DNA of 64,000 nt from Anthoceros angustus (taxonomy: Eukaryota > Streptophyta > Anthocerotopsida > Anthocerotales > Anthocerotaceae), in contig MU008185.1 of assembly GCA_010909165.1 (NCBI GenBank), forward strand, positions 62,001 to 126,000, in the 5' to 3' direction. The position numbers and the translations under genes are program-made. Under the pieces are notes generated by a model. The model worked only from the letters and a program-made list of their open reading frames with translations, was not told the DNA's origin and searched no databases. Each line of letters opens with the position of its first letter. Position 1 is the first letter of the stretch. Positions 1 through 11,625 of this stretch are shown here, one piece after another.

Positions 1-403
1 GCCTGAATTTGAAGTCATGATTGAATCTCGTAGTTTGCGTTGTCATTGCTACTGTTTGTGTCGCGGATAACCTTATTTTGTTTGTTTTTCCTCTTAAATC
101 TAACTTGCCGACAAAGTCTTCTATTACGAAGTATGTGGGTGTTGTTTGAAAAGGAGTTATCTGTTCTCACTAACCAAAAGTGGAGGGGATTTCAATATTT
201 AACAATGTGTATATTCAATGAATGTGTCGTGCCATATCCCCCCCATCCCTATCCTCGTCTCGATTGTTTTATAATCAATTGTTAGACCCTTGAGTTCCTA
301 TCGGAAGTTCAACACCATGTGCTTTTTTATTTTGTCTTTTTGTCAACTTCTGCGGGATGTTGTGTTGTCAAGTTCCTTGACCACTCAATTCTCGCTTTTG
401 CGG

Positions 404-838
404 ATGGCTCCTAAAAGAAAACCCTTTGGGCTCTGGGCGGAAGAAAACAAGGATCTCTGGCTGAAGTTATGGCTAAGCCATATACAAGACAAATGTCAAC
501 CGTTATTCGCAACTCATCCGCTGCAGGATGATGGTAAAGTTGATGGTGTCTTGGTGCACAGCGAAGGAACGTACTTAGTTCCCAAAAAAGACTTGCCCAA
601 ACCGTCAAGGCGATTTTCATCCAAGAAGGATGCTCGACGTGCAGCTGAGTTTGTTCAGAAGAGGAGAAGGGTGGACACTCGACCTGTGGCTTTGGTTGAA
701 GGTCCTCTTGCAGAGATTACTAACTATGTCCCGGTCCGAGAGAGGGGTCCGGTTTGTGGGGAGAATGATTTCTTGATAAGCGATCCCATGGTTGTGAGTC
801 GCCAAAACTGGAGTCTAGAGATTTGTGTCTGCCGTTGA
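404..838 (+). CDS. Hypothetical basic protein, 144 codons, unrecognised
   Basis: This is an open frame starting at an ATG after a long AT-rich stretch. The predicted protein begins MAPKRKPFGLWAEE and is rich in Lys/Arg, with a KKDARRAAEFVQKRRRV-type basic patch near the middle that could be a nuclear localisation signal. I recognise no domain. Sequence downstream contains several good donor/acceptor pairs, so the ORF may be the first coding exon of a longer, now degenerate gene, possibly a DNA transposon. The stop lies just before lower-quality coding sequence. Function is unknown. Confidence 0.35.
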   Translation: MAPKRKPFGLWAEENKDLWLKLWLSHIQDKCQPLFATHPLQDDGKVDGVLVHSEGTYLVPKKDLPKPSRRFSSKKDARRAAEFVQKRRRVDTRPVALVEGPLAEITNYVPVRERGPVCGENDFLISDPMVVSRQNWSLEICVCR

Positions 839-3800
839 GCAGAATGCTTTACAGGCCGGGCGCTTCCATGCCTTGTGGTTCGACCACAGGTCATCCACGA
901 TCAAGAAGTGCTTGATATGTTTTGAGAGGCTAAAGTGTGATGATCCAAGATGACTTTGCCATGGGTATGGAGGAAATTGATGATGAAGCAATTTTGAGGT
1001 GATTTTGACCCAATAGTCCCGAGGGAGCCGTGAATGATGCTTTGAGTGGTGGGAGGATAGGTCCAAAGCGGAATAAGCGGTGTCAAGTCGTCTCGGGCCT
1101 TTATGAAAGTGAGTATGAGGATATTCCTCACAAGGATCTAAATCTTATTCGATATCCTTTTTCCATCAAGTTCGAATCAAGGACAGGAGATTTTCTCCAG
1201 AAACGTAAGTAGTGATGTTTTTTGACTTGTTGATTTTGATAGTTCTGACTTTCATTCACATGATTGATTCTCTCTTGTGCAGGTTGATGTCTTTCTTTCG
1301 TGGTTTTAACCGAATTTTAACAAGGAAGTGCATCTTGAACCAAAGCCGGCTTGGTTCTGATGTTCGATGATCAACATGTTTCATGGAATTTTCCATGGGT
1401 CCTGTGCCTTGGTTGCCCATGAAAATCGGCAAGGACCTTGGGATTGTGTCATGTCGAAAAGAGGTGAAGTTGATTTCGATGATGAGCGATTCTTTCACAC
1501 GAGATCATCAATGCTCATTTGGGCGGGGGCTCAAAAAGGTAATATTGTTGGTTTAGGGGTGCACTTTGATTGTTCATTTATGGTTTTAAACACGGAGGCC
1601 TTATGCCTCTATTGTTTGCGGTGTGCATATTTTTGCATGACCAGTTTGGAGTTCGAGGTGGTGAAGAGTTACATAACGCTCATCGTGGACTTCTCGTTCT
1701 CGGATTCGAGGACCTTTTGTTCGAGATGTTTTGGTTGTTTTGTTCATTGTATCTTTGACGCGTTTTGATGTTTTTGTATTAAGCTCGCTTTTATTTGCGG
1801 TGTATCAAGAACGGCTTTCAAAAAATTATAAAGTGGACATGAAGAATTACCGAGTGAGCATTTAGTCAAAGGTCAAGATTTAGAAGGATGTTATCGAAAC
1901 TTTTAGAGTCATTATTGAACACTCTCCCAAGTGGTCAAGCGACAAAAATCATCAATTCGGGGTTTTGTTCAATTCAACAATTGATAACCCAAGATCAAAT
2001 GTAAGTTTTGTTGTTATTGGGCTTAAGTTTTGTGGTTTGTATTTACTAAGCTTTTGTTTTTGGCTAGGCTTGGTATGCAAAACTCCGTGTTTCAAAAGGA
2101 ATGTTGTCAAGGTTCATGAAGACCATGGCAAGCACCGGGCTCGTTGGCTATTACACCAATAAGAGCTGCCGTGTAACAATGATTACACGTTTGACGATGG
2201 CTCGCCTCGGCCGGGGAGAAGTGTGGCCATAAAATGATGCTGGATTCTCAAGGTAATATGTTTTGAAAGCTTGTGACATTTGAGTCCTTTGTATGTTCCT
2301 TCCGATGTTCGATATGGTTTGCGGATATGACCGGCCCGGGTCAAGCAAAAAAGCGAAGAGTCCTTGTTCACGGTGAGCGGCGATCCTATCGAGCTTTTGA
2401 ACGAAGAACAATCGGATGCGGGATGATTTAAGGGTGTTCTTCCGTCAACGTCCTCAATGTGACTCCACGAAATTGTATTTTCTAGTCACCAAGATCAAGA
2501 CTTGCGAGTGCAACAGTTAACAATGTAAGTGTTTGAGATTTGTTGCAAGTTTTGTAGGGACTTGATCAAAATCGTGTCGACTTGTTTTTGTGTGTTAGGT
2601 CTCGTAGCACTCGTTGTTCATCATGAAAGCGGACCTTTGAACAATGTCAGACCGAATCGAGCCGCACCATGTGGTCCACTTTGTCACAAGTTCGAGTTGG
2701 TATTGTCGTTCCTTGGTTGCGATCGCCATGTTGGATCTGTTTTAATCATCTTGGTCTCTGTTGTTAGGCGGTGGGAGGCTGGTGTTTTGGTTGCAAACAT
2801 ACCTCCGAAAGCGGTGGCCAAGGCATCGGATGGATAACGGACCAACAATGGGTGTTCTAGTGAAATTCCATATGTTGACAAGGTTGATTCTTTGTCTTTG
2901 TTTTGTTTTCACTTCTTTTGGAGTTTCGATTATGTTTATCTTGGCGGTTGTGAATCCTGCGACTAGTGGAAGCTTTTACATCCCTCATTTCAACATTGAT
3001 ACTCGAGGGAAGTGGATGCGGTCCCTCTGTTGGAGGGCATTGTGCATAGTGAGTGTGATCACCATGTTAACCAGATGTAAATGTGGCCGTGGTAGCACCT
3101 CTGGATATTGTATTGCAGCCTGTGATTGCAAATGGAAATGGAAGTGGCTTTGAGCGGCTTGAGATCGCGAGTACGGAATTGGAGTATGATGTAAAAAGGA
3201 GTTGAGTTTTCACAAAAGGATTTGGAGGCTCTTATAGAGAGGAGGCGTAAAGCTTGAATTACGAGTCTCTAAGCAAAGAGAGAAAGCCCTTGAGATCAGG
3301 CGGAGAAATGTGGAGAGGAGACAAGAGCACATTAAGCATCAAGAGAAATCAAGCAGCATGGAAAGCAAGAGGTTCGAAGACTGCAGTGGAAAAGAGAACA
3401 GGAGCAGAAGAATGTGCCTCGAGATATTTGCACTGCTATCTGCGAAAATCCGTCAGGATTGGTAAGTTTTCTTATGCTCTTTATTAATCAGTACATTGAA
3501 AATCAATGGTTGTATTTTATTAGGTTGTCACCTTGCAGGAAGCCGGACAATTTCGTCCAAGTCCTCAGCTTCATCAATTGGTTGCCAAGAATGATCTTTG
3601 TACAAGCCAATCAAGCCAAGTGGTCGTGAAAATTACGTTTTCAATCAGTATAATTATACATCAATTTCCTAAATAAGGTGAGTATCATTTCTTAAGTATT
3701 TGCTATGATTATTTCGGTGTTTTCTAGTATCGCCTAATCACGGTTTGTGTCTTGTTTTCGTTTTGTTTGTAGGTTCCATTGTTGTTGAAGTAGAGTTCAA

Positions 3801-4170
3801 TCTAGCGAGTTCAATCTATTCGGTATTTACTCTTCATTAGTTGAATTTGTATTTCATGCCATTACGGATATAGAAACTCGCAAAGAAAAGGTTTCTTTGT
3901 TGGTTTTGTATATCCCGGATCCGCATGAATATTATTTAACAGAAAATGTTTTTGTCATTAGCGATTTTGGTGGGATTTCTAGAATGAGCTTCTAGACCCG
4001 GTGGTATTCACTTGGTCGTCATGTTTTCTCTAGTGCTCTATTTTCTACCTTGATGGTAGATGATTTTACCCACTTGTATGGTTCGGTTGTTTTGTACCTT
4101 GATGGTAGATGATTTTCTACTATCTTGTAATGAATTTTCTTTATGGGTAAAACAATGACCAAAGGTCAAT
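839..4170 (+). other. Degenerate intron/exon-like AT-rich region
   Basis: No long ORF is present, but there are repeated splice-like pairs on the plus strand: a GTAAGT donor near 1204 with a TTGTGCAG acceptor near 1283, a GTAAGT donor near 2000 with a TTTTGGCTAG acceptor near 2070, a donor near 2525 with a GTGTTAG acceptor near 2600, and a donor near 3463 with a TTATTAG acceptor near 3523. The exon-like blocks between them carry stops and frameshifts. A short phrase (ACCTTGATGGTAGATGATTTT) occurs twice near 4050 and 4100. It looks like the decayed body of a multi-exon gene, possibly linked to the ORF at 404. Confidence 0.3.
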
Positions 4171-4229
4171 TCTCTCTCTAAAATTCACACTACCGAAAAA
4201 ATCATCGGTAGCGTCGAGGCCCCAGGCGA

Positions 4230-5120
4230 GGCCGCGACTTTCACGATTCGAGTTTCGTCCGCTTACGGCAAGCGGTTCACTAGTCTTGGCACCAAGCTCA
4301 GATGTCTCGCCTTTTATCCTCGGACGGATGGTGCTACGGGCGAGCTAATCAAGTTTTAGAGGATATACTCCGTGCTTATGCGGTGTGCACCAAACTCGGT
4401 GGTGGACTTTCTCCACCTCGTTGAGTTTGCCTACAACAACGCCCCTAACGCCTCAACCCGAGTTACTCCATTCTTGTTCAACAAAGGTTTTCACCCCGCG
4501 TTGCTTTCCTGCTTGTGTCCCTGCTGCTTGTCGATTTTCTCACCCAACGTGTCCAAATTCTGCAGTAGGCTCGTCAGTTTGCCCATGGAACCCAAAACCG
4601 CCAAGCCCAATCTGCCAATCATCGTCGTCGTCCTCAAGAATTTGCAGTTGGTACCTATGTCTTCTTATGCCTTTATCCCTTCACGGGATTCGTAAGATTT
4701 CCCTCGTTTTGTTGGTCCTTCTGTATCCTCCGTTGCATTGGCCACATGGCCTATGAGCTTGCCCTTCCTCCCGAATCTCGCATTCACCACTTCGAACACG
4801 AACCATGTTTTGATCCAGTGACTCTGAGCTCGAGTATGCTCACATTGACACGATGCACTTCATCCTTCCACGCTTCGAGCGACAATAGAATCTACCTGCC
4901 GGGCATATTTCAAAGCCCTTGCACTCACGATCGGAAAAAGTGGGCTCGGAACTCATCTTGCGAGGTTGCTCGATCGCCATATCGAAGATGATGATTTGCA
5001 AGTTGGTTTCAAAGACATGGTAGCGACATGGTACCACGTGATTCCGGTAGTCGGTGTGACGATCGATGTTTGGAATTTGAGGAGCATGGAGTGAATGCCT
5101 TTTATCATGTAAAAAAAATG
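4230..5120 (+). pseudogene. Ty3/gypsy integrase C-terminal remnant, copy 1
   Basis: One frame reads FLHLVEFAYNNAPNASTR followed by TPFLFNKGFHP, the classic end of the Ty3/gypsy integrase core and the segment after it. Other frames hold the preceding LRAY-like and SDGW/DG motifs, so the coding sequence is split by several indels. It is a diverged and shorter copy of the integrase at 19040-20250. It has the same downstream spacer, including a GTTAACGTTAACG palindrome near 5160 and the AATTTAATATTTAATTGTAGCTAG phrase near 5265. It has no intact protease or RT upstream. Retroelement identity is secure; autonomy is excluded for this copy. Confidence 0.75.
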
Positions 5121-5344
5121 TTCGTTCTCATTTCTCTCTGCGATGATCGGCTCACCAGCGTTAACGTTAACGCGTGAGCGTTCGTTGGTGTGATGTTGCT
5201 TCGTGCAAATGCGGAAGGAAAGAAATGATGTTCGCTGCGGCTACTCTTTAGTGAAAGCTTAATTTAATATTTAATTGTAGCTAGCCCGGCTACACAAGGC
5301 GGTGCTGCGGACGGTTTGAAGCATAGACCAATGTTGCGGCCGGA
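5121..5344 (+). other. Spacer shared with 20250-20560
   Basis: This stretch is non-coding and also follows the second integrase remnant (20250-20560). It contains the short palindrome GTTAACGTTAACGCG and ends at the junction with the GC-rich repeat unit. The conserved order integrase, spacer, GC-rich unit at both loci indicates one ancestral element 3' region. Confidence 0.5.
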
Positions 5345-6579
5345 AGGATGCAAAGCAGTTTGAGAGGAGTCTCTCAAGCGAAAACAAATAGGCATGTTCG
5401 TTGTTCTAATTATTTATCCTTTTGTTGCTTCCGGTGGCGAAATCCGACCAAGGATCCGAGCGAGAAACCTCACAAAGCTGCGTGTCGGGTAGGAGGAAGC
5501 CACCTCCAAACCGCAGGCGTTTGTCGCATATCGACACCCACCACCTTGCCCTCGTTATCGTGCATGAGATATGCCGTCGGCCCGCCACGACTCTCATATG
5601 AAAAGACATATGGTCGTCCGAGCGGCTGGCGGGCGGTCGGTGAAGATGGAAGCGGGCATGGTGGCCATCACCGTCGAGGACATGCTCGCAAAATCTAGCT
5701 CCACACACTTCAAACATGGGCGATCCGAATCGCTGCCACCCTATGGCCACGCGGAGGCGGTCTCGCATGTTGAAGTGTCCCTTGCATTTAAGAACTTGGA
5801 ATCACACTAGGCTTGCGCAGAATCATATAGCTCCAAGCGCCGCTTGAGACGATGCGCGATGGATTGCGACTGCGACATCCTCATGAGGCACGTGAGCACG
5901 CTGCCCACAAACACTCCGTACCCCATATCGAAGCAGGCGTCGCGAACAAGCACGTCCATGGCGGTTGTCTCACTCCACCTCCAAAGCGCGGAGTCGAAGG
6001 CGAAGGTCGACACAGTTTGTCCATGTTCTCCACGCTACCCCACGACTCCACTGGATTCACCGCCACCCGGCTTGAGGGAGCGCTTTGGCGTCCACCCACG
6101 CCCGCACATGATGGAGCCGCAAGTCACAGGCCGGCCAGGTCGAGGCGCCTGCCGGGTTGCCCAAGTGCGGGATGGCCATCTGCCCATACGCCGGCCATTG
6201 GCGGACATGAGCAAGCCGCCGCATGCCGCTACTTGGGGAGCTCAAAACCCGTCGTGGCCACTTTATTCGGTGGCGGCGTCGGCGGGACTGGTCCGACCGC
6301 GGCTTGGGTGGCATCCACGGCGAGTCGGAGCTTGTACCAGCGGTTGGAGGCGGTCGTGAGCGCGCGAGGCTTTGCCGGCAGTTGTAAAGCACGCCACGAA
6401 AAGCATCAATCCCGTTCTCCGCTCGCAATTCCACCGCTCCTTCAACAACAAGGCGACAACACGGCCTTGTTCAACTCTCTGCACCGTGCGCAATCGCAGC
6501 TCGGCACCGGCACCTTTGCCAGGATCGTCATCACAATGTCCTGAGGCAGGTCACTCCATTCATCTCCACCCTCCTCAGC
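5345..6579. repeat. GC-rich repeat unit, copy A
   Basis: This is the first of three near-tandem copies (A 5345-6579, B 7160-8391, C about 9200-10309), with partial copies at 20560-21162 and 48150-48373. It starts with a GAGAGGAGTCTCTCAAGCG phrase (itself a short inverted repeat around GAG..CTC) and ends with CTCCACCCTCCTC directly abutting an LTR. Both strands carry overlapping open frames of 70-230 codons because the unit is GC-rich and stop-poor. None matches a family I know and frames are not conserved between copies. It may be an internal region of a non-autonomous LTR element. Confidence 0.6.
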
Positions 6580-6790
6580 TGTGAATCGTTAACCCTGGAC
6601 AGCTTATGCTAGCTATTGTTAGGGTTATGTTAATATACATTTAATTTTGCAACCTTTAGATATTAGGGTTTAGTATAAAAACACATCTGAGATACTTTGC
6701 TAATTAATCATTTTTGTTTTGTGAGACTCGTGCCATTGCTCTTTAGGCTCTCGTCTTACACAACGTGCATGAACGATGCCCGTTAATTGA
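6580..6790 (+). repeat. Short LTR (family alpha), copy 1
   Basis: The repeat of about 210 bp starts TGTGAATCGTTAACC and ends CGTTAATTGA. It contains a TATA-like TAGTATAAAAAC near 6670 and is immediately followed by a tRNA-Met-type primer binding site. Other copies are at about 8392-8579, 10310-10507 and 17730-17942. The last is preceded by a polypurine tract, which fixes its left edge. Confidence 0.8.
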
Positions 6791-6792
6791 TA

Positions 6793-6804
6793 TGGTATCA
6801 GAGC
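6793..6804 (+). promoter_or_regulatory. Primer binding site, initiator tRNA-Met type
   Basis: TGGTATCAGAGC is the standard Ty1/copia minus-strand primer site, complementary to the 3' end of plant initiator tRNA-Met. It sits 2 bp after the LTR end. The copies after the next two LTRs read TGGTATCGAGC, one base short at the CAG. Confidence 0.85.
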
Positions 6805-7159
6805 CCAATGCTCTGCTATCCGAACGAGTTCTGTGAGAATGCCGAGATCAAGGAATCCTAACAGAGATCAAAATAGGAGAAGTCACGGTGGTCGTGGGGG
6901 CAGACTTCCTCAACATCAATCACGTGGACTTTCTCTGGAAGAAGAAATAGATCTCTACGAACAGGATTACTCAAATCTCTGGCTACGGAAATTTGTAGAT
7001 AAACATTCAAGGTGTGGATTATATAAACCACCCTTTCGGCAACCTAAGCGGAATAAAGCGTTGATCTTTGAATTCGAGCTCATTGTTGAGGTGTGAACCA
7101 CAGCGGCTTCAAATACAAGCCCGGAGACATCCACGCACCTTGCGGACACAATTTCAGAC
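6805..7159 (+). other. Retroelement leader, copy 1
   Basis: The leader follows the primer site. A frame at 6833-7096 begins MPRSRNPNRDQNRRSHGG and continues with LYEQDYSNLWLRKFVDKHS. The same block recurs at 8592-8880 and 10520-10900, where a different frame is open. Because the best frame differs between copies, I cannot say which is the true reading. It could be a gag remnant or a captured gene fragment. Confidence 0.4.
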
Positions 7160-8391
7160 AAAGCAGTTTGAGAGGAGTCTCTCAAGCGAAAACAAATAGG
7201 CATGTTCGTTGTTCTAATTATTTATCCTTTTGTTGCTTCCGGTGGCGAAATCCGACCAAGGATCCGAGCGAGAAACCTCACAAAGCTGCGTGTCGGGTAG
7301 GAGGAAGCCACCTCCAAACCGCAGGCGTTTGTCGCATATCGACACCCACCACCTTGCCCTCGTTATCGGGCATGAGATATGCCGTCGGCCCGCCACGACT
7401 CTCATATGAAAAGACATATGGTCGTCCGAGCGGCTGGCGGGCGGTCGTGAAGATGGAAGCGGGCATGGTGGCCATCACCGTCGAGGACATGCTCGCAAAA
7501 TCTAGCTCCACACACTTCAAACATGGGCGATCCGAATCGCTGCCACCCTATGGCCACGCGGTCTCGCATGTTGAAGTGTCCCTTGCATTTAAGAACTTGG
7601 AATCACACTAGGCTTGCGAATCATATAGCTCCAAGCGCCGCTTGAGACGATGCGCGATGGATTGCGACTGCGACATCCTCATGAGGCACGTGAGCACGCT
7701 GCCCACAAACACTCCGTACCCCATATCGAAGCAGGCGTCGCGAACAAGCACGTCCATGGCGGTTGTCTCACTCCACCTCCAAAGCGCGGAGTCGAAGGCG
7801 AAGGTCGACACAGTTTGTCCATGTTCTCCACGCTACCCCACGACTCCACTGGATTCACCGCCACCCGGCTTGAGGGAGCGCTTTGGCGTCCACCCACGCC
7901 CGCACATGATGGAGCCGCAAGTCACCCGGGAGAGCCGGCGGCAGGTCGAGGCGCCTGCCGGGTTGCCCAAGTGCGGGATGGCCATCTGCCCATACGCCGG
8001 CCATTGGCGGACATGAGCAAGCCGCCGCATGCCGCTACTTGGGGAGCTCAAAACCCGTCGTGGCCTTTATTGTGGCGGCGTCGGCGGGACTGGTCCGACC
8101 GCGGCTTGGGTGGCATCCACGGCGAGTCGGAGCTTGTACCAGCGGTTGGAGGCGGTCGTGAGCGCGCGAGGCTTTGCCGGCAGTTGTAAAGCACGCCACG
8201 AAAAGCATCAATCCCGTTCTCCGCTCGCAATTCCACCGCTCCTTCAACAACAAGGCGACAACACGGCCTTGTTCAACTCTCTGCACCGTGCGCAATCGCA
8301 GCGAGCTCGGCACGGCACCTTTGCGGGATCGTCATCACAATGTCGAGGCGGTCACTCCATTCATCTCCACCCTCCTCGGCATCCATCTTGT
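7160..8391. repeat. GC-rich repeat unit, copy B
   Basis: This is a near-identical copy of the unit at 5345-6579, starting at the same AGCAGTTTGAGAGGAGTC phrase. Differences are short indels (for example GTGCATG against GGGCATG, and loss of four bases near 8064). It again runs directly into an alpha LTR. Confidence 0.75.
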
Positions 8392-8579
8392 AACCTCGCA
8401 CATACTAGCTATTATTAGGGTTATGTTAATATACATTTAATTTTGCAACCTTTAGATATTAGGGTTTAGTATAAAACACATCGAGATACTTTGCTAATTA
8501 ATCATTTTTGTTTTGTGAGACTCGTGCCATTGCTCTTTAGGCTCGTCTTACACGTGCATGACGATGCCCGTTAATTGAT
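8392..8579 (+). repeat. Short LTR (family alpha), copy 2
   Basis: This copy lacks the clean TGTGAATCG start but shares the body (GTTAGGGTTATGTTAATATAC-type, TATA-like TAGTATAAAACAC) and the GTTAATTGATA end. A one-base-shortened primer site follows at 8581. Confidence 0.75.
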
Positions 8580-9199
8580 ATGGTATCGAGCTATAGCTGC
8601 AAAACGAGTTACGTGAGAATGCCGAGATCAAGGAATCCTAACGAGATCAAAATAGGAGAAGTCACGGTGGTCGTGAGGACTTCCTCAACATCAATCACGT
8701 GGACTTTCTCGGAAGAAGAAATAGATCTCTAGCAGATTACTCAAATCTCGCTACGAAATTTGTAGATAAACATTCAAGGTGTGGATTATATAAACCACCC
8801 TTTAACCTAAGCGGAATAAAGCGTTGATCTTTGAATTCGAGCTCATTGTTTGAGGAGAGGTGTGAACCACACTTCAAATACAAGCCCGGAGACATCCACT
8901 GCTTGCAAACAATTTCAGACAAGCGATTTTGATCATGGGCGGGAGCATTGCAGGATCTCTAAGCGCAGCTATGATGAAATCCTTGCTCATTGTCATCTCA
9001 AAACCAAGAGCTCTTGAGAGCAGTGGAAGAATTGAACCAGCCTTGGATTTTGCCGCCCAATCAATCCTGGACACAAGACAAGACATAAAGAAGCTTTCTG
9101 ACCAGTTTCAGAACATGAGTTTGAAGATGGAATTGGAGAAACACTTCACCAGTGTGCAGGATTTGCCACAAGTTCGCTGATTTTCGCTTCGCCTGTGAG
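8580..9199 (+). other. Retroelement leader, copy 2, extended
   Basis: It repeats the leader of copy 1 with many small deletions, then adds sequence shared with 10850-11160: a frame of 83 codons (8929-9180) ending FTSVQDLPQVR. It then switches into GC-rich unit C. No family is recognised. Confidence 0.4.
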
Positions 9200-10309
9200 G
9201 AGCACAGCGCGCACAGGCACAATCTTGGTGCTCACAAAGCTGCGTGTCTGGTGGGAGGAAGCCACCTCCAAACCGCGTTTATCGCATATCGACACCACCA
9301 CCTTGCCCTCGTTATCGGGCATGAGATATGCCGTCGGCCCGCCACGACTCTCATATGAAAAGACATATGGTCGTCCGAGCGGCTGGCGGGCGGTCGTGAA
9401 GATGGAAGCGGGCATGGTGGCCATCACCGTCGAGGACATGCTCGCAAAATCTAGCTCCACACACACTTCAAACATGGGCGGTCACGGAATCGCTGCCACC
9501 CTATGGCCACGCGGAGGCGGTCTCGCATGTTGAAGTGTCCCTTGCATTTAAGAACTTGGAATCTGCACTAAACTGCTTGAGAATCATATAGCTCAAGCGG
9601 CCCGCAGACGATGCGCGGTGCGACTGCGACATCCTCATGAGGCACGTGAGCACGCTGCCCACAAACACTCCGTACCCCGAAGCAGGCGTCGCGAAGCACG
9701 TCCATGGCGGTTGTCTCACTCCACCTCAAGCGGAGTCGAAGGCGAAGGTCGACCTGGTTGTCCATGTTCTCCACGCTACCCCGACTCCACTGGATTCACC
9801 GCCACCGGCTTGAGGCGCTCTTTGGCGTCCACCACGCCCGCACATGATGGAGCCGCAAGTCACGAGCGGCGGCCGGGTCGAGGCGCACCACCGGGTTGCC
9901 CAAGTGCGGGATGGCCATCTGCCCCATATGCTTTCACCATCGTGGCGGACATGAGCAAGCCGCATGCCGCTACTTGGGGAGCTCAAAACCCGTCGTGGCC
10001 ACTTTATTCGGTGGCGGCGTCGGCGGGACTGGTCGACCGCGGCTTGGGTGGCATCCACGGCGAGTCGGAGCTTATACCAGTTGGAGGCGGTCGTGAGCGC
10101 GCGAGGCTTTGCCGGCGTAGGTTGTAAAGCACTTGCAAAAGCATCAATCCCGTTCTCCTCGCAATTCCACCGCTCCTTCAACAACAAGGCGACAACACGG
10201 CCTTGTTCAACTCTCTGCACTCGCAATGCGAGCTCGGCACGGCACCTTTGCCGGGATCGTCATCACAATGTCACGAGGCGGTCACTCCATTCATCTCCAC
10301 CCTCCTCGG
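9200..10309. repeat. GC-rich repeat unit, copy C
   Basis: The third copy of the unit lacks the first ~110 bp and carries the most small deletions, many at CAG/CTG positions compared with copies A and B. It abuts the alpha LTR at 10310. Confidence 0.7.
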
Positions 10310-10507
10310 TGTGAATCGTTAACCTGACATACTAGCTATTGTTAGGGTTATGTTAATATACATTTAATTTTGCAACCTTTAGATATTAGGGTTTAGTATA
10401 AAACACATCGAGATACTTTGCTAATTAATCATTTTTGTTTTGTGAGACTCGTGCCATTGCTCTTTAGGCTCTCGTCTTACACGTGCATGAGCGATGCGTT
10501 AATTGAT
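10310..10507 (+). repeat. Short LTR (family alpha), copy 3
   Basis: It starts TGTGAATCGTTAACC, has a TATA-like TAGTATAAAACAC and ends GTTAATTGATA. A shortened primer site TGGTATCGAGC follows. It could be the 5' LTR of an element whose 3' LTR is at 17730. Confidence 0.75.
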
Positions 10508-11160
10508 ATGGTATCGAGCCCAATGCTCACGCTGCTCAACGAGTTACGTGAGAATGCCGAGATCAAGGAATCCTATGAGATCAAAATAGGAGAAGTCACG
10601 GTGGTGAGGCGAGACTTCCTCAACATCAATCACGTGGACTTTCTCTGGAAGAAGAAATAGATCTCTACGAACAGGATTACTCAAATCTCTGGCTACGGAA
10701 ATTTGTAGATAAACATTCAAGGTGTGGATTATATAAACCACCCTTTCAGCAACCTAACTGGAATAAAGCAGTTGATGCTGAATTCAGAGCTCGCTGTTTG
10801 AGGAGAGGTGTGAACCCTGACGGCTTCAAATACAAGCCCCAGGAGACATCCACGCACCTTGCGGACACAATTTCAGACAAAGCAGTTTTTCGTCACCACC
10901 AAGCGGCTGCAGCATTGAGGATCTCTAAGCGCAGCTATGATGAAATCCTTGCTCATTGTCATCTCAAACCAAGAGCTCTTCAGGAACAGAGTGGAAGAAT
11001 TGAACCTGGCCTTGGATTTTGCCGCCCAATCAATCCTGGACACAAGACAAGACATAAAGAAGCTTTCTGACCAGTTTCAGAACATGAGTTTGAAGATGGA
11101 ATTGGAGAAACACTTCACCAGTGTGCAGGATTTGCCACAAGTTCGCTGATTTTCCTGCTT
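10508..11160 (+). other. Leader copy 3 with the best-preserved coding potential
   Basis: Here the reading is more open than in the other leaders. One frame gives LLNELRENAEIKESYEIKIG and stops at 10660; a second (10798-11070) reads NPDGFKYKPQETSTHLADTI onward. A third (10937-11149) is helix-forming (ILDTRQDIKKLSDQFQNMS). The frames join naturally if a few single-base losses are assumed, suggesting one degraded protein of about 200 residues. I do not recognise it. Confidence 0.35.
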
Positions 11161-11625
11161 CCGCTGTGAGGGAGCCTGGAGCGCCAGGCACAGGCACAAT
11201 CTTGGTGCCAGATACGAAGAGGTGCATGCATTGTCGTGACCTTTCGTCTTTCAGTCCTTTCCTGCATGCCATTTGTCAGCCAACAGATGCATCTGTTCAC
11301 AAGAAGGTGGCATGGTAGTTAGGGTTCTGAATTCTTGATGCAAGCATGTGTTTTTGAAACGCTAACCTAAAAATTAACAGGCATAACGTTTCGTTTTATC
11401 TCATGTACCGTTTCGTAAGCTAACCATGCATACAGTGAAGAAGTTGAAGGGGAAATTAGTTTGGAAAGCCTCAGGTACACAGCACTTGTTGCCTTCCAAG
11501 CTAAGCTCCCCCTTCAGCCCTTCCCTACACACAAATGTTAGCTAGCTGTACACCCTTGTAAGAGAGACATAGATACTTACCTGGATTGTCAGAGCCATAG
11601 CTCCTGTACATCTTGGTAGATTCTT
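11161..11625 (+). other. Leader/5' untranslated region of the copia element
   Basis: No gene is visible. The last part, CTGGATTGTCAGAGCCATAG near 11582, resembles a degenerate tRNA-Met primer site. If so, the copia element's own 5' LTR would be about 11300-11580, but no copy of that stretch is visible downstream of RNase H, so this is unproven. Confidence 0.3.

Noticed and set aside
4188-4211. CACTACCGAAAAAATCATCGGTAG as a CACTA transposon end
   Set aside because: The start fits a CACTA terminal repeat, but I found no matching inverted end or transposase; it may just be a small hairpin (CTACCGA/TCGGTAG).
5852-6544. 230-codon plus-strand ORF in GC-rich unit A
   Set aside because: The frame is not kept in copies B and C, several frames on both strands are equally open, and no motif is recognisable; it is an effect of high GC.
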